DNA of 64,000 nt from Otatea glauca. Lineage: Eukaryota; Streptophyta; Magnoliopsida; Poales; Poaceae. Positions 1-11,751 of this stretch are shown piece after piece. The notes beneath the pieces are model-generated. The model had not been told where the DNA came from. It made no database searches and saw nothing but the letters and a program-made list of their open reading frames with translations. The position numbers were made by a program, and so were the translations under genes. The DNA lies in assembly GCA_036346275.1 (NCBI GenBank), contig CM070727.1, forward strand, positions 1,231,760 through 1,295,759, written 5' to 3'. Every line of letters begins with the position of its first letter. Position 1 is the first letter of the stretch.

Positions 1-300
1 TATTAGCAATAGCCGGATGTGCAGGTGTTGCACATAGTGCAATGCACGTAGTGCAAGGGGAGATTATTGCCCATATCAGATTAAGGGCCGAACTCAGTAT
101 TCGTTAAACCCAAGAAATACCGTACAACCACAAGTGCCGGTATAAGACAGCCTTAACTTACTAAGTTACTTAAAACTAGCTTTGCACATTGGTGGGCTAG
201 AGTAGTACGAGCTTCTTCAGTGACAGGTTGCTCAAAGGGGCGCCCACATCAAGGTATTGGGATCAACGTTTGCTGTTATAACAGTGAACGCCATACTATG
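1..300. repeat. Dispersed retrotransposon-related repeat, copy 1
   Basis: This block matches 3140-3430 in the same orientation with many substitutions. Shared stretches include 'gagtagtacgagctt', 'cccacatc' and 'caagtg'. No open frame is visible. The flanks look like Ty3/gypsy LTR sequence, so it is probably a piece of an old gypsy element. The family cannot be named from the sequence alone. Confidence 0.5.
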
Positions 301-321
301 GATATGCTTAATCATTTACTG

Positions 322-560
322 TTGTAAGGCCCCCATTTTTTATATTAAATACAAATAATGGGTACCGTATGCATACTATATTAGTCCCATGATCAGTGGT
401 TAGTACGCACAATTACAAATTGATATCACACCACACTTAAACTTTTATTACACAGCGAAAGCAAACTTACATAATATTCTTACAATACAAAAAGTAAAAG
501 CATTGCGGTGGAGACATATATCTTGTAGTATGCCTTTAACCCATTATCCCCATAGGCAAC
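322..560 (-). mobile_element. Ty3/gypsy-like LTR end, inverted relative to the one at 4930-5104
   Basis: The stretch starts with 'tgtaaggccccca', the reverse complement of a typical gypsy LTR terminus. Read on the minus strand, 340-420 aligns with 5020-5104, sharing 'ccactgatcatggg' and the run to the TTACA end. The two LTR ends therefore point in opposite directions, which indicates rearrangement or two separate insertions. Confidence 0.5.
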
Positions 561-3139
561 TGACAAGGTAAAACCCACTCCCTCCTGAGCTCAAGCAACA
601 CCAAATCACCATTATAGACAAAAAACCTCCAGAACTAGGGCAAGCTTGATCGGGTAATTCGGTGAGCCATTTTCTAATTAACTGAGTCTGGATCATCTTG
701 GTGAAGTCCTGACCCTACCCCAATCACTGGTTGCAAACCATTCAAACCAAAACGCCGCCGCCACTGTTCTTCTTCCCCGAAGCCGGTCGATCAGGGGCAG
801 AGCTCTCTGGTAAGTTTTCGATCCCTATAACCAGCAAAATGGAGCCTCTATTACTCCCTAATGCTTAATACTCTACCCATTCAAGCTCAAACTCATCCAT
901 CTTCTTCTCCGGCCAAACCCCACTATATTCGCCGCAGGACCCCGGTGGGAGCCCTGTTCCGGCCATCCCCGGCGATGTTTGAACCCAACCTTAGGTGTGC
1001 CGGAAATCCCTCATGCTCTCTGTGTCCTTGGCCGACCAAGATCACCGACGAGCTCTCGCCGGCGCCATACCCTAGCCACCTCTCAGTTTCCTCTCGCTGC
1101 ATCATGGGACCCCATGGTCAGTTGGCGCGGCAAAACTCTAAACAAGAGCGCTCAGCCGGAAGGCATTTCCATAAATAAGACAGCGTATTCTCTCGTTTAA
1201 TTGGAATTACTAATCGACCAAAATCCATATAGTAGTAACTTATGCATTTTTGATCCAATTTTACTAAAACAAATTTCTAAATTCATATAAAATCATTTAT
1301 TTTTAGAATATACAAAAATATTTAACTTTGCATCTCAGTTTAAATTATTTGGATTTGAATTTGCAAGAAACCTAAATATGGCCACTGTTGCAAATATAAA
1401 AAAAATATGATTTCTAAAAATATGAAATAATTTTAATACGTCCGTGAGACTATGAAAAGATCATTTGTGTAAAAGTATTTAACTTTCAAACTCATTTTAA
1501 ATCATTTAGATTAAAACTTAAAGAAAAACATAATATGGTTACTATTAAAAATACCTAAAATATTACTCCTAAAATCATGAAATTAATTTCAGAAAACTTT
1601 GATACCTAAAGAACTCTATTTATGCAGAAACATTTAGATTTTAATTTAGTTTGGCTTAAATTTGAAAATAGTTAGTTTTCAATGCAAAGAAATGAAAATA
1701 GCTAAAACTTGGATTATATAAATTCCAATTTTGGTAAAACCAATTCCTAGGAATTTGAAAAGTAATACTCTTTCTGGTTATGCAAAAAATATTTCATGTT
1801 TACGCAATGTTAAAATTAAGTTCGCATTAGGCCTTAATGATCATTTATATGAAAAACGTTGCGAATAAAAGAGAAATGTCGCGGAACTAACTTTAAAACA
1901 CTCTTAGAGACATCCCCTACTTTTTTCGAAAAATGGTTTAATAATCTTATAAGGTGCAGTCGCAAACTTAAAACGAAAATTGAACCTTTATCGCGTAGAC
2001 TTTAGAAACACTTAATCCTTTTCAGCAGCCCGTAAAACATCTCGTATAAATGCAAATTTTGTGAAGATTAGTCTAGAAATGCTATTTAGAATATGGACTA
2101 CCACAATCTGGAAAAATATTGTTATTACACCTTGCTTTTCATTTGAATCTTGCTAGCAAAATAACTCTTAGTATTATGATCTCTGAAATCCATAATATGA
2201 ATAAATGAACTTAATAATAAATGATAGATCACTAATTAAGATGTTTGTATCACCAGAACCTTCTCAAAAACCATAAAAAATAAAACCAGTAGCCTAACTT
2301 AACAGATCTATCATATTCAAAACTACTTCTTATGCAAAATCAACTAATGATTAAATACTATTCATGCATAGCATATAACATAGTGACTAATGTCTAATTT
2401 TATTAATCTAAATAATTTTAGAATCTATAATTCAAAATTTTAAATATTAAAATACATAATTTTAGCCTCTTGAATTCGTAAAATAAAAATAAATAATCTA
2501 TAGAAGGAACTAAAGATATAAGTAAGTATATATATAAATATACATTCATAATCGACTAAAACACGAGGACTTGAAATCATTCAACCCAAACCCTAAAACA
2601 CACCTATTTTTTTATAGCAAGTCTTTATTTGATATGTTGCCTGTCTTCTTTTTGCCCTTATTAAAGTTGGTTATTTGTTATATTTCCGTTGAACGACGTG
2701 TAGAACTCAACGTCACTAACTCCATCGTCAACAACGTGGCTACGACCACGACTTTGTCGTAAACAACAATTAAGCAAGGCAAGCACCCTCTTTAATCATA
2801 TTGATCCCAGTATTTAATTTTTACTTTGTTTTACTGAATCAATTTATGCATGCGCGTATTTTCTATAAATTCGCTAATTTGCGGTACTGATAGATATACT
2901 TGTTATCTCATGAAACTTCCTTGATAAGTATTGATATGTGAACCTTGATAACCCTAGAATAAGGTTAGACAATACATAATGTCAACATGAGTATATACGA
3001 TTTAATTATCATACTTAGCCATGCTTTAGATTTGGATGAACAAATTGGATAAACTGATCATTGGAGATTGAGACATGATGATGGTTGTTGGTATTTTTAT
3101 TAAAAACGTAAAATAAAACTATGGTTTAGATGCGGGTGA
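561..3139. other. TE-like sequence without a supportable gene
   Basis: Position 720-1180 is moderately GC-rich with short, unrelated open frames on both strands. Position 1200-2790 is strongly AT-rich, with partly repeated phrases such as 'aatatgg' plus 'ctattaaaaa'-type runs. Nothing resembles a conserved protein, tRNA or rRNA. The character fits retrotransposon LTR or leader DNA decayed beyond naming. Confidence 0.45.
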
Positions 3140-3430
3140 TTATGGCAATAGGCGGAGGTGCAAGGGACTTGCATGTAGTGTAGGGAGAAGTATCGCCCGT
3201 GTCGGATTAAGGACTGAACTATGGGTTGTTTTCAAGCCAAGAAACACATACAATCACAAGTGTTGGTATAGGACATCCTCAAACCAATTAAGTTATCTAG
3301 TTTAACTTTTCACATTGGAAGGTTGGAGTAGTACGAGCTTTCAGTGACTGATTGCTTGAAGGGACGTCCACATCGAGGTGATTATGGAACAAACGTTTTC
3401 CGATACAACGGTGTACGCAATGTTATAGGG
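3140..3430. repeat. Dispersed retrotransposon-related repeat, copy 2
   Basis: Direct, diverged copy of 1-300. Both contain 'gagtagtacgagctt' and a following 'cccacatc/gtccacatc' segment ending near a 'gtgaacgc/gtgtacgc' motif. No coding capacity is seen. Confidence 0.5.
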
Positions 3431-4929
3431 TATATCACTATTTCACATACAGCGAATGTACAAACACTTTCTACCACCATATAGGTTTGTTGTCACCGGG
3501 TGGTGAAAAGTTAACCTAGGTAATGTAAAGGTTTTCGTCATGAACATTCTGGCCACTACGCCAAAGGTGCGTAAAACATGCGACAAAAAGAAGAAGTCAT
3601 GACTTTTGGGTAAAGTCGTACACCTCTGCAGAGTGTAACTCTAATCGATTAGCCGCGTACACGGTCAAGGTGATGCGAACGGTGGCCCGATCTTCTGATA
3701 GGTAGTATTAAATCGATTGGTGGAGAACTCGACGTTTACGATCCGACTTCCAATCAGAACGGATTCGAACCCTGCAATCGCTACACCATGGCTCCTTTGG
3801 TTATCAACAACGCACAAGCACGGTTGACCTCATCAAGAAGGTTTATCCTTGTATGCAAATCGAGAACACAAGCAAGAACATAGAAGATGCAGTCTGAAAT
3901 TGCGAATAATATTAAGCACACAAATTGGGGTTCCACAAACCGATGTACGGCGAAAAACTGACAAATTGTCTATTGTAATCTAAGCAAAACACATCTATTC
4001 TAACGATGACTATTGAATATATATGAGGATGAAAGCAATGGAGGTGGCCAAGGGGATGGCCGTGCAACCCTAAGTCGTACAAGGTCTTTGGGCCCAAGTG
4101 GAGGTGTCGCAGCACCTGGTAGATTCTGTTTGTCATATAGTTTTGATGATTTTCATCAATCTAGAAGGAGTTTGAATGTAAAACTACTTCCGTTGGAAAG
4201 CTCTCGTCGTGGACTTGTCCGTAGAGTTCAAGAACGCCTCAATCAGACTTCGTATGACCCAGATATGGTCGTTTTATGTTGGACTGCTCCTGGGGCCGAA
4301 CTGAACTCGTGAACGAATTGAACTTGATCTCGGACTAGTCTTGGAGCGTCAGAAGTTGTTGGGCTCTTGTTTTGGCTTGAGGTAGAAATATGGCCTATTG
4401 GACCTGCATGGTCACATCACAAGGGCATTTGGTAAAGTCATCACATAGTTAGAAGTTCTGGTATTTTTTAAATGGTCTGGATTGGAGATATTTGTTGGAA
4501 GGTGATTGTTTCAGATTTGTGCCTTGTGTTGGAAACGGATGATTCGATGTTCACGTCATGAAGGACTGTGAGTTATTACTTATACTTTACTTAATTTCTT
4601 ATCAGACAAACTTACTTTTATAAAATTCTGTTTGTAATTACATCTTGATTTATAAATTCAACATTGCTTTATGTAAATTAACCATAGAAGCCTCCTTTGA
4701 TATGGCCTGTATTTATGTATTTGCAAATACCACCTTAAGTCTTGCGGAGTACGAAAGTACTCAACCTTGCTTATTATGTTGTTTTAGGTGAATAAGAAAA
4801 CAAGGCTTCGAAGAATATCTTTCGTCGCAGGTTACGGAAATGTTAATAAAGCGATCTTTCTAGGGATTTATGCCTTATCAGTTGCCTGAGGGTTGGATGG
4901 GCTCACTACAAAACTTTGCTTCTATGCTG
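3431..4929. other. Degenerate gypsy-like sequence, no gene seen
   Basis: Contains a 99-codon open frame at 4013-4312 with no recognisable domain and an overlapping minus frame of 74 codons. Neither shows a protein signature. The position between two gypsy-type fragments suggests retroelement leader or LTR sequence. Confidence 0.35.
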
Positions 4930-5104
4930 CTATATACTCTGAATTGTAAAATACAATATATAAATAGCTTCCACTTTAATAATTTGATGTATGGTTGTGA
5001 TTCCAATTGTTATAAATATGCTACTAGCCACTGATCATGGGATTAGTACTGTATGTACATGAGATTCTTGTTTTCGTATTTATGCAAAAATAGGGGTCGT
5101 TACA
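4930..5104 (+). mobile_element. Ty3/gypsy-like LTR 3' end
   Basis: Ends in 'ggggtcgttaca', a typical LTR terminus. The preceding 80 bp match the reverse complement of 330-420. No matching partner LTR in direct orientation was found nearby, so this looks like a fragment. Confidence 0.5.
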
Positions 5105-5345
5105 CATTGTAACTTAGATTTTCTCTTGTAATCCAATTTTGATCAATAAAGTTGCGCATTGCCGATTGTTGATCTTCATCTATTACGACAATCAGATTCG
5201 ATTTTCTCCGATCTTGTTGCGCATCGCCTTTTTCGGGAAGATCTACTTCTTACCATCTGATTAGCCCTAATCGGCTGTTAGACTTATCATCACATTTTAT
5301 GGTGCAAACATACTTTTGGCACGTCCGGTGGGACTCGATGTCTTC
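5105..5345 (+). mobile_element. Gypsy LTR/leader fragment with polyadenylation-type AATAAA
   Basis: The core 'aataaagttgcgcat' is shared with the LTR fragment at 28835-29200 and, inverted, with 6365-6540. It is followed at 5317-5340 by 'tggcacgtccggtgggact', a leader motif often found just after gypsy LTRs in grasses. This suggests an LTR end followed by the start of an internal region. Confidence 0.55.
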
Positions 5346-6300
5346 GTCGAGAAAATAAATTCCACCTTCCGATCTCAACTCTGATGCTATAATCGTCCCT
5401 ACACTAGACGATTTAACGTCAGATCAACGCAAAGAGATTGAAGATCGGAAAGCCACGCTCGAAGAAATGATGCTGAGCTGTTATCAGAAAACTCGACTCG
5501 GTGTCACTTAGAAGGATGCATTATCGACGGTTAATGCCCTTAGCGACGTATGGGTTACTAACACCTCAGTAAGTCAATACATGCCTGTATAAGCTGAATT
5601 ATCGGCTATGATTAATCAATTTGTGCACTATGCTTTGATTAACCAATCATCAGCTCTAGTTACAACTCTTAAGCCGATGATAGCCAATAGTGTTAAGACA
5701 ACAGCGCAAGAGTTGGCATTGGCTGGAAGGCTGCTCAACCCAATGCAAGCTCTGCCGAATTACCTTGTTTATTCGGTAGCACAAAACACTCAAAGCCCAG
5801 TAGCTGATCCTAAACCGTCGATTATAATTTCACCTCTTATTATGATGCCAACCCAGCCTACCGTCGTACTACCGTGAGATCCTCGTGCAAGTGGAGTTGC
5901 GCATTATCAAGTTTATACTGATGCTGCTAAGTTGGACGTGTAGGGCAACTTACCACCATCGGCTTCATTCTACGCTTTTCCCCAACCGGTTCCACGACCT
6001 ATTGAACCCCCAAGGCATCCACAATACGCCAAGCTAATTCCACAAAGGAATACTGCCCCGTACAAGGTTGTAACGTATTTGGAACCATTCGTTCTAGTAC
6101 CAGAGCCAACTGCTAGAAAAAATAACGGATACGGTCAACTCCCTCAATATGCATCGGCTCAACCAACCTATCAACCCGAGCTTATGCTCGGAGGGCAGAA
6201 TGCTAATTACGAGAACGTTGGGTTCAGTTAGGTTCGTGGCGTGCCAACCGATTTGATACTGCAATCGGCAAGATAGGTAGAAAGATATGCTCAATGTCGA
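5346..6300 (+). pseudogene. Degenerate gypsy gag-like region
   Basis: A broken open frame carries a stretch from 5608 to 5877 with segments such as LVTTLKPMIANSVK and PTQPTVVLP, then continues past stops to a Pro-rich part (YAFPQPVPRPIEPP). A second diverged copy of the same stretch lies at 6715-7000. Composition and position after an LTR leader fit the N-terminal gag region of a Ty3/gypsy element. No zinc knuckle or pol motif is present, and in-frame stops at about 5875 and 5941 show it is dead. Confidence 0.5.
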
Positions 6301-6364
6301 TCTTATGTGATAATCGGCAAAGATCTAAACAACCATGTAAAGCCGATTAAATCAAGTATAATGA

Positions 6365-6540
6365 TAAGTCTAAACAGTCGGTTAGGGCTGGTTAGATGGT
6401 CAAAGATAGATCTTCCCGAAAAAGACGATGCGCAACAAGATCGGAGAAAATCAAATCTGACCTAATTGATGAAGATCAACAATCGGTGATGCACAACTTT
6501 ATTGATCAAAATCATATTACAAGAGATTGTAAATTACGAA
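6365..6540 (-). mobile_element. Inverted copy of the 5105-5290 LTR fragment
   Basis: Reverse complement of 5112-5290: the minus strand reads the same AATAAAGTTG core followed by the same 'gattgttgatcttcat' segment. The two arms flank a 1.1 kb gag-like region in a foldback arrangement. Confidence 0.6.
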
Positions 6541-6714
6541 GCTACTCCTAGTTGACAGGGAAGTAATTAAAAAGTAGATGCGATTTGTTTGGTTGATTGT
6601 GTTGTTGTCTTTGTTGCCATCTTCGAACTAATATCGGTCATAATTTTATCTTTAACTTTTTAGTTTTTATCTGATATCAGCCAAAATATCTCCTTTATCC
6701 TTAGCTTGACAATT

Positions 6715-7000
6715 TGGTCATGGCTTACCAAATTCTGTGCAAACAATAGCCAACAGTGTTAAGGAAATAGCCCAAGTGATGGTGTTGGCCGGAATTCTGC
6801 TTGACCCCCGTGCAAGTATTACCAACATACCCGGTCTACTCCAATCACCCAAAACACTCAAACTGTGAAACCAGCGGTCGATCCTAAGCCGTTGGCTACC
6901 ATTCCCACTATGGCGCCAACACAGCCAACCGTGGTCTTGCAACGAGATCCCACCGCGAGTGGGATTATTCATTACCAGGCGTACACCGATGATTTCCCAA
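6715..7000 (+). pseudogene. Second gag-like fragment
   Basis: Direct, diverged copy of 5650-5930; both contain the 'gccaa(t/c)agtgttaag' and 'cagcc(t/a)accgt' stretches. The reading frame shifts several times. It ends where DUF4220-type coding sequence begins on the opposite strand. Confidence 0.45.
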
Positions 7001-7024
7001 ATTGGTTGCTCAGCCGATTGAAAC

Positions 7025-7231
7025 TCAGATACACGTACAAGGCGACCGTGACCTGAGACACAGGGTTATGGCATGCCGCTTCCATAGCTCGTTGTCTTCG
7101 GGGTTGCATCCTTGCCGCCGATGTAGGGCAGGAACCGTACGCACCATTACAGAGTAGGAGAGGAAGAACTGGATGAAGAGGCTGCGCAGCTGCCACTCCT
7201 GCCACCATTGCACAGCACTTGATAGACCCAC
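7025..7231 (-). pseudogene. DUF4220-type membrane protein fragment (pseudogene)
   Basis: The minus frame encodes VQWWQEWQLRSLFIQFFLS and later EDNELWKRHAITL. Both resemble the N-terminal part of plant DUF4220/DUF594 proteins, a large grass family of unknown function with several membrane segments. Only about 68 codons remain. It lies head-to-head with the DUF594 part at 7490-8305, so the ancestral gene has been inverted and split. Assignment rests on motif recognition. Confidence 0.55.
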
Positions 7232-7489
7232 GAATGCATGCAGGGTACTTGCTCTTGCTTCCCCTCTCTCGTTCGCTCTCAGGGTCGGGAGTTTTATTTT
7301 CCCTATCTAAGCCTTCTCCTAGGCCAACCAAGAGGCGTGTCAAAGAACGTGGCACGACATGATTTCCCAGTACAGCATCATGTCCTTTTGTGCCCGCAAG
7401 ACGAAGCCCACCATTCCGATGAAGCTCGCCACCTTGGTCTGTCTCAGGGGGGCATTGGTATGTAAGGCAGCCCCCCAGATTACGGGGCT

Positions 7490-8305
7490 GGAGCAGCTGG
7501 TTCGCAGACATGCATGCCAAGGATGGGTGTAACACGTACATATGCAACGCTTCCAGTTACAGGGGATTCAACAACCTCAGGGGCCAGCGGACCCTGAGGA
7601 TGCACTGCCTGGGAGGCCGGCGCCAGCTGGGGCGGAGGAGCTTGATGGTGCCGTTCGACGAAAGCGTCCTCCTCTGGCACATCGCCTCGGAGCTCTGCTT
7701 CCACCACCCCATCACGTCCCCTGAAGGTTGCCTACAAGCCGCCACGCAACGTGGTAGGGAGATATCCAACTACATGGTCTACCTGCTCTTCATCCATTCT
7801 GAGATGCTGATGCCCGACTCCAGGCCGGGTCTCTTCACCAGCACCGGCGACGATATCGGGGTCAAGCTCAGGCACGACAGCAAGCCGCAACCGTCGGATG
7901 AAAGAAGCGTAGCGCTGAGGATCCTTTGGGCGGCACGGTTTCCTTGGATGTACGCTGGGCGTATAGGAGGCCTCGTTCCTGATGCATGCAGGTTTTGCTG
8001 AGGCGCTGATGGAGCTGCGAGACGAGAAGACGAGGTGGGAGGTGATCCAGAGCGTGGTGTGGGTGGAGATGCTCTGCTATTCCGCTCCCAGATGCAGGGG
8101 GTACCTCCACGCAAAGAGCCTGGGTGAAGGCGGTGAGTACCTCTCCTACGTCTGGCTCCTTTAATTTGGTCATTCATGGGGATGGAGACCTTGGCCGACA
8201 AGATGCACCCGCCGGAGCCAGCTGAAGAAGACGGCGCTGCTGCCACTGCTGGTGGCGCATCGGCCTCCCGGGCCCAAGGCAGAGTCGGCCAAACTGCAGA
8301 TATTT
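7490..8305 (+). pseudogene. DUF594 domain pseudogene
   Basis: Plus-strand frames give, in order: YRGFNNLRGQ, VPFDESVLLWHIASELCFHH, REISNYMVYLLFIHSEMLMP, KTRWEVIQSVVWVEMLCY and GYLHAKSLGEGGEYLSYVWLL. These are the usual succession of the DUF594 C-terminal region in grass DUF4220/DUF594 proteins. A tail follows (about 8180-8305) ending near a TGA. At least two frame changes occur (near 7540 and between 7900 and 8000), and the first half of the family protein is missing or inverted at 7025-7231. A paralogous fragment lies at 28265-28830. Confidence 0.7.
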
Positions 8306-8722
8306 CTTCTAGCCCAGTCTGAGAGATGGCACTTTCGTTGTGGAGTTTTTTGGTTGCATTGATTTTTGGTGCGCTTTTAATCATTTGCTTCTGCTGCTGC
8401 TCCTGTTATGCGGATTTCCTTTTCTTTCTTTTGAGGTGAGTGCGCCGCTCTTGTTGTGTGGCTTAATAATAAGCTGCTGCAGTCCTGTACTCCTGTGTCA
8501 CAACAGCCATATGAGTCAGGGCATGTATGAGCTATTTATGCCCCGTCCACCGAATTGTATGCTACAAATGATTATGGTCATCTGACTGAATGATTAGAGG
8601 GAGAGGTTTCGGGAAAAGTATGTAGCAGACCAGCACAGCACAGCACATATATATATTTTTTTCTTTTATAACTATGAATGAGAAGTTTAACCGTTAAAGG
8701 AATTGTCTGATGAACTAATTCT
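8306..8722. other. Sequence between DUF594 pseudogene and MULE, no gene
   Basis: T-rich stretch that may be the former 3' untranslated region of the DUF594 gene ('ttttttggttgcattgatttttgg'-like composition), then AT-rich DNA up to the MULE target site. No protein signature was seen. Confidence 0.35.
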
Positions 8723-8730
8723 GTTATAGT

Positions 8731-9166
8731 GGAAAAAAATTTCTTGGACCCGGGGTGCAAACCACCGGTGCTAGACCCCTGGACTCGATCGATGCCACGT
8801 GGACGCCAAGCTAATCCAACGGTAACGCCGCTGGCTCATGCCCCGGAGACGAACAGAGCTCGGCTAGGCACGCTCGTAGCTCAAACGTCGCCATATCCCT
8901 CGGCTCGATTCAGCCTCCAGACTCGATCGCGTGATTGCTTGCCAGGCGGGCTTCGTTCCGAGGAAATCGGGCGCCGCCGCCGTCACCGAGGCCGTCGTCG
9001 CCGCTGGGAGTATCGTCGCCGAGCCAATCGCCGCGGTGGCCGCCATGGATGCAAACGTCGCCGATGAAGACATCACTGCCGAACCACGCGTTCCCTGCAG
9101 CCAAGGACAGCCAAGGTGTTCGTGCCCTACTACCCCAATCGTGTCATCCAAGTACATCTTCAATTT
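8731..9166 (+). repeat. MULE left terminal inverted repeat
   Basis: About 436 bp matching the reverse complement of 13214-13686. It includes a GC-rich part around 8930-9110 with an ATG in a strong context (gccgccATGG at 9042). The right arm has 48 extra bases within this GC-rich part, so the arms differ mainly by one indel and scattered substitutions. Confidence 0.9.
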
Positions 9167-9284
9167 GGCAGGAGCTTAATTAAGCTAGGAGACACACGTG
9201 AGATCCAAATTAATGTGTTGTGACTGCATGCTCTACGATTACAGGAAAGAAGGATATGTCGAGCCAATCGTCGTGGTGGCCGCC

Positions 9285-11751
9285 ATGGATGCAAACGTTG
9301 CTGCTGGGAGTATCATCGCCGAGGCCGTCGTCGCTGCCGAACCACGCGTCGTTGAGCCCGTGAATGATAAAGTTGGGCAAAGTATGGTTGTTCCTGAAGT
9401 TGGAATGGCGTTCGAGTCAGAGGATAAAGCTTATGAGATGTACAACACCTATGCCAGGAAGATGGGGTTCAGTGTTAGAAAGAGCAAAACAAAACGCCGA
9501 GCAGATGATACTATATATCAGAAATTTTTAGTTTGCAGTAATGAAGGATATGGAGAAACTAAGTCATCACATGGCACTACAAGGATGGGTTGCAATGCTC
9601 GTGTTCAGTTTAGTGTAAGCAGAGAGGGGATTTGGACAGTGCAAAAGGTTGTACTTGATCACAATCATTATCTTGTTACTCCAAATAAGTCGCATAAGCT
9701 GAGGTCCCAACGACGTGTTATCGAAGCGGACAGGAAGCTAATTGGCCACATACGGGAAGCCGGGATGAAGCCAACCCAGGTGTACGAGTTCATGAAGGAG
9801 TTTTATGGAGGAGCTGACAAAGTGCCATTCTCTAAGATGGATTGCAATAATGAAATTGGTCGGGAGCGCAGGAAGTACTTAGAATCCAATGACTGCAAAC
9901 ACTTGTGGAATACTTGAGAAATAAGCAGTTAGAGGATCCTACATTTTTTTATGCCGTTCAGATAGATAAGGAAGATGGTCAGATAGCAAATTTCTTTTGG
10001 GCAGATGGTCAATCTATCATGGATTACAAATGTTTTGGTGATGCTGTGTCATTTGACACCACGTTTCAGACTAATAAGTTTGAAATGCCTTTTGCTCCGA
10101 TCCTTGGAACCAACCATCACAAGCAGACAATAATTTTTGGGGCTGCACTCTTATTTAATGAAACTATTGAATCATTTGTTTGGCTTTTTGAAACCTTTCT
10201 AACTGCAATGTCACGCAAGCATCCAAGCACAATTTTCACTGATCAAGATGCGGCCATGGCAGGAGCAATTGCCTATGTATTCCCAAACACTAGCCGTCGT
10301 CTTTGTTTGTGGCACATTTATCTAAATGCTGCTAAACATCTCGGGCGTGTAATTCATGCGTCAGATAATAGGTTTCTAAATGATTTTAAGAGATGTGTGT
10401 ACGAAGACAGATCGGAGTCTGACTTCAACAGGTTGTGGGAAGAATTATTGACTGAATACAACCTTAAGGAGAACACATGGATGAAAAACCTATATAGTTT
10501 GAGGGGAAAGTGGGCTGCTGTGTACCGTGACTCTTTTACAGCGGATATGACCACGACTCAAAGGAGCGAAGGTATGAATAATGTCTTTAAGAAAAGATTT
10601 CGTAGGAAACTTGGTCTTTCAGAACTCCTTGTAGAATGTGAGAAGGTAACAGCTAGTCTTCGTGAAAATGAGTTGGATGAAGATTTTAAGTCACGTCGAA
10701 AAAACCCAGTTACTTACGCCCCAAATTTACCTATGTTGAAGACTGCATCTGAGTCATATACAAGGAGGATGTATTCAGAGTTTGAGGAAGAATTTAAAGA
10801 ACAATTTACATTATCTTGTAAATTGTTACAGACCGAGGACAATCTTGACATTCATGGTTACGTATATGCAATCCGATCATGGAGCAACAGTAGTACTCAA
10901 CACTGCAGATTCCACCATTACATGTTCTTGCAGAAAGTACAAATCGATAGGTATGTGCATACATTTTAATTTGCAATATAGTTTTTAATACAATTTGATG
11001 AAAATGGCATCCATATCTTATAGGTTTATTGTGCAAGCATGCCCTAAGAGTCTTCAATATGAATGGGGTTTTCAATTTGCCATCGCAATATATACTGAAC
11101 AGATGGACAAAATATGCAAAAAGAGGATTTTATATTGAGAAACAAGGAAGTGAGAAGGAAGATTTAAAAACACGTGCGGCACGTATCTCTCGAAAGGCGA
11201 CATCTATTGCATTGAAGTGTTCAATATCAAAAGAACTTCTTGATAATTTGGAGAAAGCTATAGATAAGGTGGACAAGGAAGCAGATACTTCTCTAAGCAA
11301 TATGCAAGAAAAATCAGTTGAGGTTCCTCTACTTTCGAATGAATGTGCACGAGAGACATTAAATGGTAGAATATCATTTAGAGTTCCTCCGGTGTTAAAA
11401 GTCCCAAAGAGCAAACGGTCTAGAAACGTGGTTGAAAAGAATCCAGGGAAGAAGAAGAAGAAAAGTGCTCAGAAAAGTGGTACGGATTCTACCCATTCTA
11501 GCTGGTTTTGTTACTGTTATGGCTACTTCTGTAGTGAAAATTAAGTTTTGTTTTGTTTTATATGTCTGATTACAGGAAAAGATCCAAGTATTGCTGTAGA
11601 AAATAGAAATGAAGGTGTTGCAAATGATATGTATAGGCAATCTTCATCTATGTCCGCTCCTTTCATCCAAGGCGGATTTACAAGTCTTTTAGTTGGAGTT
11701 GAGCAAGATGCCACATTGTCTTCATCTGCTAGAAAGTTACATTTCGATTAA
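9285..11751 (+). pseudogene. MULE transposase with FAR1 DNA-binding, MULE and SWIM domains (frameshifted)
   Basis: Domain order: a FAR1-type DNA-binding region (about 9410-9720; AYEMYNTYARKMGFSVRKSK, then CNARVQF and DHNHYLV), the MULE catalytic domain (about 9970-10340; FGDAVSFDTTF, FTDQDAAMAGAI, LCLWHIYLNAAKH), and a SWIM zinc finger split by a 73-bp GT-AG intron at 10951-11023 (TCSCRKYKSIG, then LLCKHALRVF). A Lys-rich tail follows, and an exon from about 11575 to a TAA at 11751. The acidic residues at DTT, DQD and the downstream E-rich part fit a DDE enzyme. Breaks: a one-base loss near 9896-9900 and a frame change between about 10835 and 10870. The start at 9285 has a near-ideal gccgccATGG context; an upstream in-frame ATG exists at 9198. 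The product would excise and insert the element. Confidence 0.85.
10951..11023 (+). other. Intron inside the SWIM-finger coding region
   Basis: Begins 'gtatgt' and ends 'ttatag'. Its removal joins the first Cys pair of the SWIM finger (TCSC) to the CKH half in frame, with a split Gly codon. This supports it as a real intron. Confidence 0.8.

Noticed and set aside
861..1200. Three overlapping open frames of 60-105 codons
   Set aside because: They overlap on both strands in a GC-richer stretch, share no domain and lie within retroelement-like DNA.
6972..7547. 191-codon minus-strand frame
   Set aside because: The protein-like signal here (VQWWQEWQLRSL) is in another frame; this long frame is a by-product of GC-rich DUF4220 sequence.
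7779..8384. 201-codon minus-strand frame
   Set aside because: Antisense to the clear DUF594 signature; Pro/Ser/Arg-rich composition typical of an antisense shadow.
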